The notes beneath the pieces were generated by a model that saw nothing but the letters and a program-made list of their open reading frames with translations, did no database searches and was not told the DNA's origin. Shown here piece by piece: positions 28,515-37,251 of a stretch of 64,000 nt of DNA; position 1 is the stretch's first letter, and every line of letters starts with the position of its first letter. Made by a program: the position numbers and the translations under genes. The stretch lies in assembly GCF_900142845.1 (NCBI RefSeq), contig NZ_FSRU01000002.1:806001-870000 (forward strand). Reading direction: 5' to 3'. Source of the DNA: Paraburkholderia phenazinium. GTDB taxonomy: Bacteria > Pseudomonadota > Gammaproteobacteria > Burkholderiales > Burkholderiaceae.

Positions 28515-29114
28515 ATGATTGCTTCCAACGGCTACTTCGACGCACTCTACGAAGCCTGCGACGACCCGTGGGGCTTTCGCAACCGCTGGTACGAGCGTCG
28601 CAAGCGCCTGCTGACGCTGGCATTGTTGCCGCGCGAGCGCTACCGGCGCGCCTTCGAGCCGGGTTGCGGCAACGGCGAGCTTTCGGCGCAGCTTGCCGAA
28701 CGCTGCGACAGCCTGCTCGCGGCCGATCTGAACGAGACGGCGGTGCATCTCGCCACGGAACGCGTGGCGGCACTGCCCCAGGTGCGCGTCGAACGCCGCA
28801 GCGTGCCGTGCGACTGGCCCGACGGCGCCTTCGATCTGATCGTGATCAGCGAACTCGCCTATTACCTCGCCACAGCCGAACTGGAACAACTGGCCGAACG
28901 TATCAAAACCTCGCTCACGCCCGATGGCACCTTGCTGGCCTGTCATTGGCGGCGGCCATTCGATGCCGCGCCGCAATCGGCGGCTAGCGTGCATGCCTTG
29001 CTCGACGCGCGCTGCGGACTCACGCGGCTCGTGCGTCACGAAGAGCCGGACGTGCTGCTCGACGTGTGGTCGCATGATTCGCGCTCGGTGGCGGAGCAAG
29101 AGGGGCTCGCATGA
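28515..29114 (+). CDS. SAM-dependent methyltransferase, NodS-like
   Basis: A 199-residue class I methyltransferase. The SAM-binding motif I is FEPGCGNGELSAQLA (about residues 50-64), followed by LLAADLNETAV and DLIVISELAYYL. The N-terminal YFDALYEACDDPWGFRNRWYERRK matches the NodS group, which N-methylates chitooligosaccharide amines in rhizobia. An AAGGAG site precedes it. It overlaps the glycosyltransferase by ATGA. Substrate unknown; an amino sugar would fit the neighbours. Confidence 0.88.
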   Translation: MIASNGYFDALYEACDDPWGFRNRWYERRKRLLTLALLPRERYRRAFEPGCGNGELSAQLAERCDSLLAADLNETAVHLATERVAALPQVRVERRSVPCDWPDGAFDLIVISELAYYLATAELEQLAERIKTSLTPDGTLLACHWRRPFDAAPQSAASVHALLDARCGLTRLVRHEEPDVLLDVWSHDSRSVAEQEGLA

Positions 29115-29854
29115 TCGGCGTCGTCATCCCCGCACACAATGAAGAGGCGCTGCTCGCCCATTGCCTCGCGGCAATCCGCGCCGCCGCATGCGATCCGGCG
29201 CTGGTGGGCGAGGCGGTGCGCACGGTCGTGGTCCTCGACGACTGCACGGACCGCACCGCCGAAATCGCCCGGCACGGCGGTGTCGAAACCCTCGCGTTGC
29301 AGGCGCGCAATGTCGGCGTCGCGCGCGCCGCCGGTGCGCAGCGCTTGCTCGAGGCGGGCGCCCGCTGGCTGGCGTTTACCGATGCCGACAGCCGCGTCTC
29401 GCCCGGCTGGCTCGCGGCGCAGTTGTCGCTCGGGGCGGATGCGGTGTGCGGCTCGATCTGCGTCGACGACTGGACGGCGCATTCGCCAGACCTGCGCGAC
29501 TATTTCCGGCGCACGTATCGGGACGCGGACGGCCACCGGCATGTGCACGGCGCGAATCTTGGCGTGTCGGCTGAGGCTTATCGGCGCGCCGGCGGCTTCG
29601 CGCCGCTTGCCTGCAGCGAGGATGTCGCGTTGGTGGAGCAGTTGCTGGCGACCGGCGCGCAGATCGCATGGAGCGCGGCGCCGCGCGTCACGACGAGTGC
29701 GCGGCGCGCGAGCCGGGCGCGGGGCGGCTTCGGCGATACGCTGCGGGCGTGGGCCGCGCATCTGGCGCTCGAGCGTGCGCCGGACCCGGCGGCAGCGGAG
29801 CGGGACCACGAGCCGGTCTTCGCCCCGGGTCTGGATACAGCCCTGGACCCCTGA
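29111..29854 (+). CDS. Glycosyltransferase family 2
   Basis: A 247-residue GT-A-fold glycosyltransferase. The opening VVIPAHNEEALL, the VVLDDCTDRT strand and the FTDADSRVSPGWLAAQL metal-binding motif are clear; a later ACSEDVALVEQL has the ED motif. No membrane anchor. Coupled to the methyltransferase by a 4-bp overlap. Its stop is 1 bp from that of the convergent ankyrin gene. Confidence 0.88.
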   Translation: MIGVVIPAHNEEALLAHCLAAIRAAACDPALVGEAVRTVVVLDDCTDRTAEIARHGGVETLALQARNVGVARAAGAQRLLEAGARWLAFTDADSRVSPGWLAAQLSLGADAVCGSICVDDWTAHSPDLRDYFRRTYRDADGHRHVHGANLGVSAEAYRRAGGFAPLACSEDVALVEQLLATGAQIAWSAAPRVTTSARRASRARGGFGDTLRAWAAHLALERAPDPAAAERDHEPVFAPGLDTALDP

Positions 29855-29855
29855 A

Positions 29856-30440
29856 TCAGGAACGCGCCTTGGCGAGTTGCGCCGGCGTATCGGGCGCGCC
29901 CATGCGGTTGGCGGCATCGAGCGGCGTGACGCCTGACGCGTCGCGCGCCTGCGGATTGGCGCCATGGGCGATCAGCAGGTCGACAATCTCCGTACGGTTG
30001 AACATCGCGGCAATCATCAACGCGGTACGGCCGTCGGGCGAGGCCCCTTCGACATCCGCGCCCGCAGCCAGCAGTGTTTCGACCACTTCCTTGAAGCCCT
30101 TGAACGCCGCGCCGGCAATCGGGCTCTGGCCGTTGTCGTTGCGCAGGTTCGCATCGGCGCCGAGCTCGGCGAGCGTGCGCACGGCCTCGGCATGGCCGTG
30201 ATAGCTCGCCAGCATCAGCAGGCTGTCGCCTTTCTCATTGCGCAGGTTGGGCGGCACGCCTTTTTTGATGACTGCCGCCAGTGTGGCTGCATCGCCGCGC
30301 CGCGCGAGATCGAACACTTCTTGCGCGACGGCCTGCAGGTCAGGATCGAGGTCGGCCGGGGCGGGCGTTTGGGAGGGATTGAGTTCGTCGGTCAAGGTGG
30401 GCTCCGTGCCATGAGATCGTTGGGGGGCAGCGTTGGGCAT
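29856..30440 (-). CDS. Ankyrin-repeat protein
   Basis: Up to 194 residues with about four ankyrin repeats from residue 45 on, for example GDSLLMLASYHGHAEAVRTL, NGQSPIAGAAFKGFKEVV and GRTALMIAAMFNRTEIVDLL. Protein-protein interaction role, partner unknown; no signal peptide. Start uncertain: ATG 30440 has no ribosome site, whereas TTG 30395 (protein beginning TDELNPSQ) has GGAG 6 bases upstream and would give 179 residues. It follows the SH3-like gene by 12 bp, so the two are probably cotranscribed. Confidence 0.85.
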   Translation of the reverse strand: MPNAAPQRSHGTEPTLTDELNPSQTPAPADLDPDLQAVAQEVFDLARRGDAATLAAVIKKGVPPNLRNEKGDSLLMLASYHGHAEAVRTLAELGADANLRNDNGQSPIAGAAFKGFKEVVETLLAAGADVEGASPDGRTALMIAAMFNRTEIVDLLIAHGANPQARDASGVTPLDAANRMGAPDTPAQLAKARS

Positions 30441-30452
30441 CGCGCTGCGACG

Positions 30453-31253
30453 TTACTGCGACTGCGGCGGTTCCCGGCGTCCCTCATTGGGCTGCCCGCG
30501 CCCCTGTGGCTGGGCCTGGGGCTGAGGTTGCGGACGCGGCTGCGGCTGGGCCGGCGGTCGGCCGCCGTATTGCTGCTGCGGCGCCTGTTGCGGCGCGGGT
30601 CCGCCGTGCGGCACAGGCACCGGTCCGGCGTTGGGGCGATAGACCGGCTGCCCTTGCCCTTGCATTGGCGGCGGATAGGGCGCGCCCTGGTTCGGGTGCG
30701 GCTGGCCCGGCGCTCCATACGGATGCCCCTGGTACGGCGGCGGCTGATTGGGATGCCCGCCTGGATAGCCCGGCGGCCCGCCGTGGCGCCAGCGGTCGCG
30801 GTCGCCGTACCACGGCCTGCCGTGATAATAGTTGTCCCAGTAGGAGTCGATCGAGAACACGACGACCGGCAAGCCGATCACCGCGCCATAACTGGGCAGC
30901 GGCACGTAGTTGCCTTCGTACGCATAGGTGAGTGCGCCGCCGTAGACCCAGCCGCGCAGGTCGTCGAGCGCGACGTCGCACCATTCGTAGCCGCTGACGC
31001 AGCCCATCACCTCGACCGGCTGATTGGGCGCGAGACCGGTGACCACGGGATAGTCGTCGCCGGGTCCGGCCATCAGGTTGACGGGCTGATTCGTGACGGC
31101 CTGCACTTGCGCGAAGGCGAGGCAAGGCAGCGAAAGCAGCGCGGCCAGTGCCGCACGAGTGGTGAGCCTGAGCGCGGCGGGCTGTGGAGTACGCCGCGCG
31201 CCGGGCCGTGCAACAAGCCGGGTATTAAGCCGCGCATAAAGCCGATTAGGCAT
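30453..31253 (-). CDS. Exported SH3-domain protein with proline/glutamine-rich tail
   Basis: A 266-residue envelope protein. A hydrophobic segment near residues 34-48 ends in LAFA|QVQA, a likely signal peptide with an unusually long Arg-rich front. An SH3b domain follows (VNLMAGPGDDYPVV to GWVYGGALTYAY, about residues 57-112). Residues 150-266 are low-complexity Pro/Gln/Gly/His. SH3b domains bind cell-wall or protein ligands. It precedes the ankyrin gene. Confidence 0.82.
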   Translation of the reverse strand: MPNRLYARLNTRLVARPGARRTPQPAALRLTTRAALAALLSLPCLAFAQVQAVTNQPVNLMAGPGDDYPVVTGLAPNQPVEVMGCVSGYEWCDVALDDLRGWVYGGALTYAYEGNYVPLPSYGAVIGLPVVVFSIDSYWDNYYHGRPWYGDRDRWRHGGPPGYPGGHPNQPPPYQGHPYGAPGQPHPNQGAPYPPPMQGQGQPVYRPNAGPVPVPHGGPAPQQAPQQQYGGRPPAQPQPRPQPQPQAQPQGRGQPNEGRREPPQSQ

Positions 31254-31313
31254 GAGAGTCGCGCCTTGGGACGCTGTAGTCGTGGAACGGTCAGGTTAGC
31301 AGATGGGCGGCGC

Positions 31314-32234
31314 TTATGCAGTGGCTCCGGTCAGCGACACGATGAATTCGAAGAACGCCCGCACCTTGGCGGGCGGGTGATGCCGCGACGGGTACAGCGC
31401 GTACAGCGGATAGCGCTCGTCGCCCCAGTCGGGGAACAGTTCCTTGACCTTGCCCTGGGCGAGCAGCGTCTCGGCGCCGAGGCCGAGAATCTGCGCGATC
31501 CCTTGACCCGCCGTGCAGGCGCTGTGCAGGGTGCCGACGTCGTTGACGGTCAGCCGGCCCGGCGGCGAGATCACCACGCGTTTGCGTCCACGGTGAAACT
31601 CCCAGGTAAAGGGCGAACCCGTTTCCGGGTCGCGAAACTTGATGCAGACGTGGCGGCCGCTTTCGAGGTCGGCAGGCGCAACCGGATGTCCGTATTTCTT
31701 CAGATACGACGGCGCGGCGACAGTCAGGATGCGGGTGTCGAGCAACTTGCGTGCGATCAGCGTCGAGGCACGCGGCTCGCCGAAACGGATCGCCAGATCG
31801 AAGCCGTCGGCGACCATATCGCCGAGCGCGTCGCGCGTCACCAGTTCGAGTTGCAGATCGGGATGCTGGTCCATGAAGGCGCCGAGGCGCGGTCCAAGCA
31901 CGAGGCGCGAGAAGAACGGATCGATGGTCACGCGCAGCCGCCCGCGGACCGCTGTGGCGCCGTGTGCCGCCGAGGACGCCGCTTCCTCGAGTCCGCCCAG
32001 CAGCGGCACGATCTGTTCGTAGAAACGCCGGCCTTCGTCGGTGAGCGTGACCGAGCGCGTCGTGCGATCGAACAGACGGATGCCGAGCCGCGCTTCGAGG
32101 CGAGCGATCGAGCGGCTCACGCCGGACTGCGACATGTCGAGCGCATTGCCCGCGGCGGCGAAACTGCCGCTATCGACGATCGCCGTGAGGACGCCCATGC
32201 CGTTCAGTATGCGTTCGTCGAATGGCATGGTCAT
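31314..32234 (-). CDS. LysR-family regulator (CrgA/DsdC-like group)
   Basis: A 306-residue LysR regulator, helix-turn-helix at residues 20-45 (SFAAAGNALDMSQSGVSRSI), effector domain beyond residue 95. It is divergent from the SDR gene at 32460, and the 225-bp spacer contains two inverted repeats (32275-32298 and 32312-32328). LysR genes facing a single oxidoreductase usually repress or activate that gene. Confidence 0.92.
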   Translation of the reverse strand: MTMPFDERILNGMGVLTAIVDSGSFAAAGNALDMSQSGVSRSIARLEARLGIRLFDRTTRSVTLTDEGRRFYEQIVPLLGGLEEAASSAAHGATAVRGRLRVTIDPFFSRLVLGPRLGAFMDQHPDLQLELVTRDALGDMVADGFDLAIRFGEPRASTLIARKLLDTRILTVAAPSYLKKYGHPVAPADLESGRHVCIKFRDPETGSPFTWEFHRGRKRVVISPPGRLTVNDVGTLHSACTAGQGIAQILGLGAETLLAQGKVKELFPDWGDERYPLYALYPSRHHPPAKVRAFFEFIVSLTGATA

Positions 32235-32274
32235 GCTCCTGTGTCATGGATGGGGTGGGGGTGATGCTAACGCG

Positions 32275-32298
32275 AAATGCCTTGCCGCAGCGGCATTT
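32275..32298. promoter_or_regulatory. Candidate LysR operator 1
   Basis: AAATGCC-N10-GGCATTT, perfect 7-bp arms, 41 bp upstream of the LysR start; probably autoregulatory. Confidence 0.5.
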
Positions 32299-32311
32299 GC
32301 AATACCTGGTT

Positions 32312-32328
32312 CATGACAGGCTGTCATG
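32312..32328. promoter_or_regulatory. Candidate operator 2
   Basis: CATGACA-GGC-TGTCATG, perfect 7-bp arms with a 3-base centre, about 130 bp before the SDR start and next to operator 1. Confidence 0.5.
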
Positions 32329-32459
32329 GTCGACATGATCCGCCGGCTCTCGCTCAACGGTGCGCCGGCCGCTAAGCTGGACGTCGTTGCGCCTCACGGT
32401 TCGGTTCAACGCAGGCGCAGAATTCCTCTTCATCCGTTCGATTCGTCAAGGAAGGCATC

Positions 32460-33233
32460 ATGTCACGCATTTTCATTACCGGCTCCGCGGACGGCCTCGG
32501 CCAGATGGCGGCCCGTTTGCTGATCGACGCCGGACACGAAGTCGTGCTGCACGGCCGCAACGCAGCCCGCGCGCAGGCTGCGCTAAAAGCCGCGCCGGGC
32601 GCAAAGGAGGCACTGCACGGCGATCTGTCGAGCATCGCGCAAACTCTCGCGCTTGCCGATCAGGTCAACCGGTTCGGCCGCTTCGACGCCGTCATTCACA
32701 ACGCAGCGGTGGGCTACCGCGAGCCGCGCCGCATCGCAACCGTCGACGGCTTGCCGCATGTGTTCGCCGTCAATACGCTCGCGCCATACCTCCTCACCGC
32801 GCTGATCGACAAGCCCCAGCGGCTGGTCTATCTGAGTTCCGGGCTGCACCGGCAGGGCGACGCCACGCTGCAGGACCTCACCTGGGAGAAGCGCCCGTGG
32901 CAAGGCACCCAGGCCTACTCGGATTCGAAGCTGCACGACGCGCTGCTCGCATTTGCGGTGGCGCGCCGCTGGCCGCAGGTGCGGTCGACTGCGCTCGAAC
33001 CTGGCTGGGTGGCGACCAAGATGGGCGGAGCCGAAGCGCCCGACGATCTGGATGCCGCACCGAAAACCCAGGTGTGGCTCGCCGTGAGCGACGAACCCGC
33101 GGCGAAAGTGAGCGGCGAGTATTTCTATCACATGAAGCCGCGCGAGCCGCATCCGGTCGTGCATGACGCGTCGGTGCAGGAACGTTTGCTCGACGCCTGC
33201 GAGCGGCTTTCGGGCGTTCGTCTGCCGGATTGA
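32460..33233 (+). CDS. Short-chain dehydrogenase/reductase
   Basis: A 257-residue SDR with the NAD(P) motif ITGSADGLGQMA (residues 6-17), DAVIHNAAVG, a serine in LVYLSSGLH and the catalytic YSDSK. The arginine after HGRN favours NADPH. AAGGA precedes ATG 32460. Divergent from a LysR gene that probably controls it. Substrate unknown. Confidence 0.9.
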   Translation: MSRIFITGSADGLGQMAARLLIDAGHEVVLHGRNAARAQAALKAAPGAKEALHGDLSSIAQTLALADQVNRFGRFDAVIHNAAVGYREPRRIATVDGLPHVFAVNTLAPYLLTALIDKPQRLVYLSSGLHRQGDATLQDLTWEKRPWQGTQAYSDSKLHDALLAFAVARRWPQVRSTALEPGWVATKMGGAEAPDDLDAAPKTQVWLAVSDEPAAKVSGEYFYHMKPREPHPVVHDASVQERLLDACERLSGVRLPD

Positions 33234-33405
33234 GTCTGGGTGCGGCACGATTGCGCCGGCACCAGGGAGCAGGCACGCGGATTGCTGACACAGAGGCAAC
33301 GTTCGCCGCTGCGCGAACCGATGCGCTGCATCTGCGGCGGGACGAGCCGGGTCGCCGGCCCGCCGCCGCGCGGCCTTTTCCGCTTTCGATCCTGGAGAAC
33401 AAAAC

Positions 33406-33552
33406 ATGCATATCGTGACGAACGTGGGCCCGCTCGCGGCGCTGATCGCCGGCATTCTGATCCTCGTCGTGCCGCGCCTGCTTAACTACATCGTGGCGCT
33501 TTATCTGATCATCATTGGCCTGCTGGGGCTGTTCGGCGATCATATTCGTTGA
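33406..33552 (+). CDS. DUF3096-like small membrane protein
   Basis: A 48-residue protein, MHIVTNVGPLAALIAGILI onward, with two short hydrophobic helices separated by VPRLLNYIVALYL. This is the pattern I know from the DUF3096 family of tiny inner-membrane proteins; function unknown. GGAG lies 9 bases before ATG 33406. It stands alone between the SDR and PAP2 genes and is followed by a strong hairpin. Confidence 0.82.
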   Translation: MHIVTNVGPLAALIAGILILVVPRLLNYIVALYLIIIGLLGLFGDHIR

Positions 33553-33554
33553 TC

Positions 33555-33590
33555 GACCGGCGGATGCCGGCATCGCGCCGGCATCCGGTC
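33555..33590 (+). terminator. Strong hairpin after DUF3096 gene
   Basis: GGATGCCGGC-N5-GCCGGCATCC, extended by GACCG/CGGTC with a small bulge. No T tract follows, so termination is inferred from position and stem strength only. Confidence 0.5.
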
Positions 33591-33827
33591 ATTCGCTTTC
33601 ACCAGCAATAGCACTGGCGCTCGCTCGCCACACACCGCGTGTCATGCGGCGCGTCGGCCTCGTCTCAAGCTTTCCACCCGCTTGCCGTTGTAAAGTATGC
33701 TTGCCCTGGCACAAGCCGCTCGCGGTCAGCTCGCCGTCAAGCGCAGTGCGCTGCCGTGAGCCAACCGCGCGGCAACGGCCGGCTTCGAACGAAAACAATA
33801 TCGCGACTCCAACGTAAAACGATAGAG

Positions 33828-34829
33828 ATGCTCGAGACCCTGTCGAAACCTCTTGTCCCTGACGAGCGCAGCGCACGCTCCCCGGCATTGCTCTGGAAGC
33901 GCTATGCGCTGTGCTCGGCGATGCTGAGCGTGCTGCTCGCGATCGACCTCGTCTGGCTCCACGTGGGCGGCTATTCGGTGCAGGAGAGCAGTCTCGTCAC
34001 AGCGGCGAAAACCATCGGCATGCTGCTAGGCGTCGCCGCAGGTCTCGCCGGCTTCGCGAAGATCCCGCGCTACCGCCTCGCGACGCAAAAGTTTCGCTAC
34101 CCCGAGGCGGCGCGCATGCTGGTGTGGCTGGTGTTGTTGCTGTGCTTTATGGCGGTGGCGGGCGTCCTGTCTTATCTGTGCGTCACCGTCAATGCGCCGG
34201 TGATCGACGCAAGCCTGATCCGTTTCGATCAGGCGCTCGGCTTCGACTGGCTCGGCGTTTATCGTTGGACCCGCGAGCACGCCGCTGTGCAGCGCGTGCT
34301 GTCGTTCGCTTATGACAGCGGCGGCTGGCAGTTGATCGGCATTCCGGCAATCCTGGGCCTGCTTGGCCGCGACGAGGCGCTCGCGGACTTCGTCATGCTG
34401 CTGATCCTGTCGAGCATCCTGCTGTTGCTGGTGTCCACGCCGTTCCCGGCGACGAGCGCCTATGTGCACTTCAACGTCGCGGATCCGAAGCTGCTGGCGA
34501 CCGTGTCGGACTTCGAGCGGCTGCGTAACGGCACACTGCGGCAGTTCGATCTGACGAAGATTCAGGGACTCGTTTCGTTCCCGTCGTTTCACACCGCACT
34601 GGGCGTTTTTTTCGTGTACTCGGTGAGGCGCGTCCGTGTCCTGTTCCCGATCATTGCGGCGCTCGACGTGGCGATGGTGATCTCCACGCCGACGCAAGGC
34701 GGGCACTACCTGGTGGATGTTTTCGGCGGATTGATACTCGCGTTCGCGACCGTTCAGATCGTCGCGCGCATGCCGGGAACGCGCACCGTCGAGCGCACGC
34801 GTTCGGGAGCGAACGCGGCGGCCGGCTAG
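33828..34829 (+). CDS. PAP2-family membrane protein, Aur1/IPC synthase-like
   Basis: A 333-residue polytopic protein with about six to eight helices. The catalytic motifs are VSFPSFHTALGVFF (nucleophile-stabilising PSxH) and TPTQGGHYLVDVFGG (HYxxD), the arrangement of the PAP2_3 group that includes yeast inositol-phosphorylceramide synthase. It may transfer or hydrolyse a phospho-head group of a lipid at the outer face of the inner membrane. Start ATG 33828 is the first plausible one; the ribosome site is weak. The stop is 1 bp from that of the convergent mdtD gene. Confidence 0.85.
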   Translation: MLETLSKPLVPDERSARSPALLWKRYALCSAMLSVLLAIDLVWLHVGGYSVQESSLVTAAKTIGMLLGVAAGLAGFAKIPRYRLATQKFRYPEAARMLVWLVLLLCFMAVAGVLSYLCVTVNAPVIDASLIRFDQALGFDWLGVYRWTREHAAVQRVLSFAYDSGGWQLIGIPAILGLLGRDEALADFVMLLILSSILLLLVSTPFPATSAYVHFNVADPKLLATVSDFERLRNGTLRQFDLTKIQGLVSFPSFHTALGVFFVYSVRRVRVLFPIIAALDVAMVISTPTQGGHYLVDVFGGLILAFATVQIVARMPGTRTVERTRSGANAAAG

Positions 34830-34830
34830 A

Positions 34831-36231
34831 TCAACGCCCCGCGCTGGGCGCCGCGCGACCGACCGTTGCGGGCACAACCGCTGCGTCTTCGAGCCGCCGG
34901 AACACCAGCGCCGACACCAGCGTGATCACTCCGACGCACACGAAGCTCAAGCGGAAGCCCATGGCGGGCGAGCCGAGCTGCGCGGAGAACAGGTTCACCA
35001 GGCCGCCGCCGATCGATACGCCGAGCCCCATCGCCAGCATCTGCACCATCGAAAACAGGCTATTGCCGCTGCCCGCGTCTTCGTGCGAGAGGCCCTTCAG
35101 CGTGACGCTGTTCATCGCCGCGAACTGCATCGAGTTGGCCGCGCCGAACACGGCCAGCACCGCGATTTCGACGACGAGCGGCGTGCCGCGCGAGATCAGT
35201 GCGAACGCAACGATCGCCGAGCCGACGATCACGGTATTCACCAGCAGGAAAGTGTCGTAACCGTAACGCCGGATGAGCGGCGCGATCCAGCGCTTGGCGA
35301 CGGTGCCGGCCAGTGCGGCGGGCAGCATCATCATGCCGGAATGCAGCGGCGTATAGCCGAGTTCCAGTTGCATCAGAAGCGGCAGCAGGAAGGGCACCGC
35401 ACTCGAACCGATGCGGCACACCAGATTGCCGATCAGGCCGACGCTGAAGTTAGGTTCGCTAAACAGTTTGAGCTTGAACAGCGGATTGGCGCGGCGCTTC
35501 GCATACGGCACATAGGCGAGCGCGGCAACCAGACCGAGCACGAACAGACCGGTGGCCCAGGCGGCGCGGTGCGTCTGCACCGGCGTTTCCACCGCCAGCG
35601 AGAACGCGATCATGCACAGCGAGAGCAGGGCGCAGCCGGCGAAATCGAAAGGCGGCGCGGCGGATGACGTACTGCGCGGCAGATAGCGATTCACCGCGAA
35701 CAGGCCGACTGCCCCGATGGGCACGTTGATCAGGAAAATCCAATGCCAGGAAATGGCCTCGACGAACCAGCCGCCGAGCGTCGGTCCGACAATCGGCCCC
35801 ACCTGGCCCGCGACCGAAATGAACGCCAGCGCCGACACATATTGCTCGCCAGTCACGCTGCGTAACACGGCAAGGCGTCCAATGGGCAACAGCATCGAAC
35901 CGCCGACGCCTTGCAGCACCCGCGCCATCACCAGTTGTCCCAGCGTATGGGCGCTCGAGCAGCAGAGCGAGCCGAGCACGAAGATCAGGATGGCGGCGAA
36001 ATAGACCCGGCGCGTGCCGAAGCGGTCGGCGAGCCAGCCGGAGGCGGGCGTCAGCATCGCCATGGTCAGCGTGTAGGCGACGATCACCGGCTGCATGGCC
36101 AGCGGCTTTCCGTGCAGGCTGTGGGCGATGGAGGGCAGCGCAGTGTTGACGATCGTGGTGTCGAGCGACTGCATGAAAAAGCCGGCAGCGACGATCCAGA
36201 GCAACGCAGTCTGGCTTGAATCCTTACTCAT
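34831..36231 (-). CDS. mdtD: MFS multidrug transporter, MdtD-like (DHA2)
   Basis: A 466-residue drug:H+ antiporter with about 14 helices. LWIVAAGFFMQSLDTTIVNTAL at the N-terminus, ASGWLADRFGTRRVYF, RVLQGVGGSMLLPIGRL and GQVGPIVGPTLGGW align closely in memory with E. coli MdtD. In E. coli, mdtD belongs to the mdtABCD-baeSR locus; here it instead faces a LysR gene across 149 bp containing two clean dyads, so control has been rewired. Confidence 0.88.
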   Translation of the reverse strand: MSKDSSQTALLWIVAAGFFMQSLDTTIVNTALPSIAHSLHGKPLAMQPVIVAYTLTMAMLTPASGWLADRFGTRRVYFAAILIFVLGSLCCSSAHTLGQLVMARVLQGVGGSMLLPIGRLAVLRSVTGEQYVSALAFISVAGQVGPIVGPTLGGWFVEAISWHWIFLINVPIGAVGLFAVNRYLPRSTSSAAPPFDFAGCALLSLCMIAFSLAVETPVQTHRAAWATGLFVLGLVAALAYVPYAKRRANPLFKLKLFSEPNFSVGLIGNLVCRIGSSAVPFLLPLLMQLELGYTPLHSGMMMLPAALAGTVAKRWIAPLIRRYGYDTFLLVNTVIVGSAIVAFALISRGTPLVVEIAVLAVFGAANSMQFAAMNSVTLKGLSHEDAGSGNSLFSMVQMLAMGLGVSIGGGLVNLFSAQLGSPAMGFRLSFVCVGVITLVSALVFRRLEDAAVVPATVGRAAPSAGR

Positions 36232-36292
36232 GTGAACTTTTGGGCGAGCGGCGCGCCCCCGGCAATGAGGGCCGATGCGACGCAATAGTGGG

Positions 36293-36317
36293 GTATGTCG
36301 CCATGATATTGACATAC
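36293..36317. promoter_or_regulatory. Candidate LysR operator near mdtD
   Basis: GTATGTC-N11-GACATAC, perfect arms, 61 bp upstream of the mdtD start. Confidence 0.55.
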
Positions 36318-36351
36318 GCATCAATCGGGAACCCCACTAAGGACATTGACT

Positions 36352-36372
36352 GTTATCGCCATTGCCGATAAC
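36352..36372. promoter_or_regulatory. Candidate LysR operator near the regulator gene
   Basis: GTTATCG-N7-CGATAAC, perfect arms, ending 8 bp before the LysR start; suited to autorepression. Confidence 0.55.
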
Positions 36373-36380
36373 AATGCCGC

Positions 36381-37241
36381 ATGCTCAATCCCATCTGGCT
36401 CAAGACTTTCGCCGCCGTGGCCGCCTGTCACAGCTTCACGGAAGCGGGGCGGCAACTCGGCCTCACGCAGTCCAGCGTGAGCGAGCACATTCGCCGTCTG
36501 GAACAGGAAATCGGCCGGCGGCTGTTGGTGCGCGACACCCATTCGCTGGCCATGACGCCTGACGGCGAGGCCATGCTCGCGCATGCCAGCGTGATCCTGC
36601 AGGCCCTCTCGCGGGCGGAATCGCAGTTTCGCGCGCCGCGCCTGAAGGGCCGCGTGCGCCTCGGATCCTCGGACGACATTGCGCTCGGTCCGCTGCCCAC
36701 CGTGCTCGCGGCGTTTCGCAACGCGCATCCGGATGTGGAGCTGGAAATCACCATCGGCATGACGGGCAGGCTCTATGAGCTGCTGGACGCGGGTTCGATC
36801 GACCTGCTGGTCGGCAAGCGGCGGCTGGGCGACCGGCGCGGCGTGCCGCTATTCACCGGGCGGCTGGAGTGGCTGGCCCGTACCGGCACGCTGGTGGACA
36901 TGAGCCAGCCGCTGCCGCTGATCCTCGTGGCCGAGCCCAGCGTGACGCGCGCAGTGGTGCTCGATGCGCTCGCCGAGGCGGGCTTTAGCTGGCAGGTGGT
37001 GTGCACGAGCAGCAGCCACTCGGGCTGCATTGCGGCGGCGCGCGGCGGTCTCGGCATCACCGTGCGACCGCACTATCTGACCGCGCGCGGGCTGGCGCCG
37101 CCCGTCAACAATGCCAGCCTGCCCACCTTGCCGGATGTGGAGTTCATCGCGCTGGCCGCAAAGCGGCTCAGCCGGCCGGCGGGCACGCTGCTGCAGCTCT
37201 TGCACGATAGCGACCTGCGCGGGTCGTGGATCGGGGAGTAG
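36381..37241 (+). CDS. LysR-family regulator of the mdtD locus
   Basis: A 286-residue LysR regulator, slightly shorter than usual. Helix-turn-helix is SFTEAGRQLGLTQSSVSEHI (residues 18-37); effector domain from about residue 88. Divergent from mdtD with operators in the spacer, so it is the probable regulator of that efflux pump. No ribosome site is obvious because the operator abuts the start. Confidence 0.9.
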   Translation: MLNPIWLKTFAAVAACHSFTEAGRQLGLTQSSVSEHIRRLEQEIGRRLLVRDTHSLAMTPDGEAMLAHASVILQALSRAESQFRAPRLKGRVRLGSSDDIALGPLPTVLAAFRNAHPDVELEITIGMTGRLYELLDAGSIDLLVGKRRLGDRRGVPLFTGRLEWLARTGTLVDMSQPLPLILVAEPSVTRAVVLDALAEAGFSWQVVCTSSSHSGCIAAARGGLGITVRPHYLTARGLAPPVNNASLPTLPDVEFIALAAKRLSRPAGTLLQLLHDSDLRGSWIGE

Positions 37242-37251
37242 GGTTAGTGGC

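Noticed and set aside
29964..32264. 766-codon open frame on the plus strand
   Set aside because: It runs antisense through ankyrin, SH3-like and LysR genes, which have clear domains and natural boundaries.
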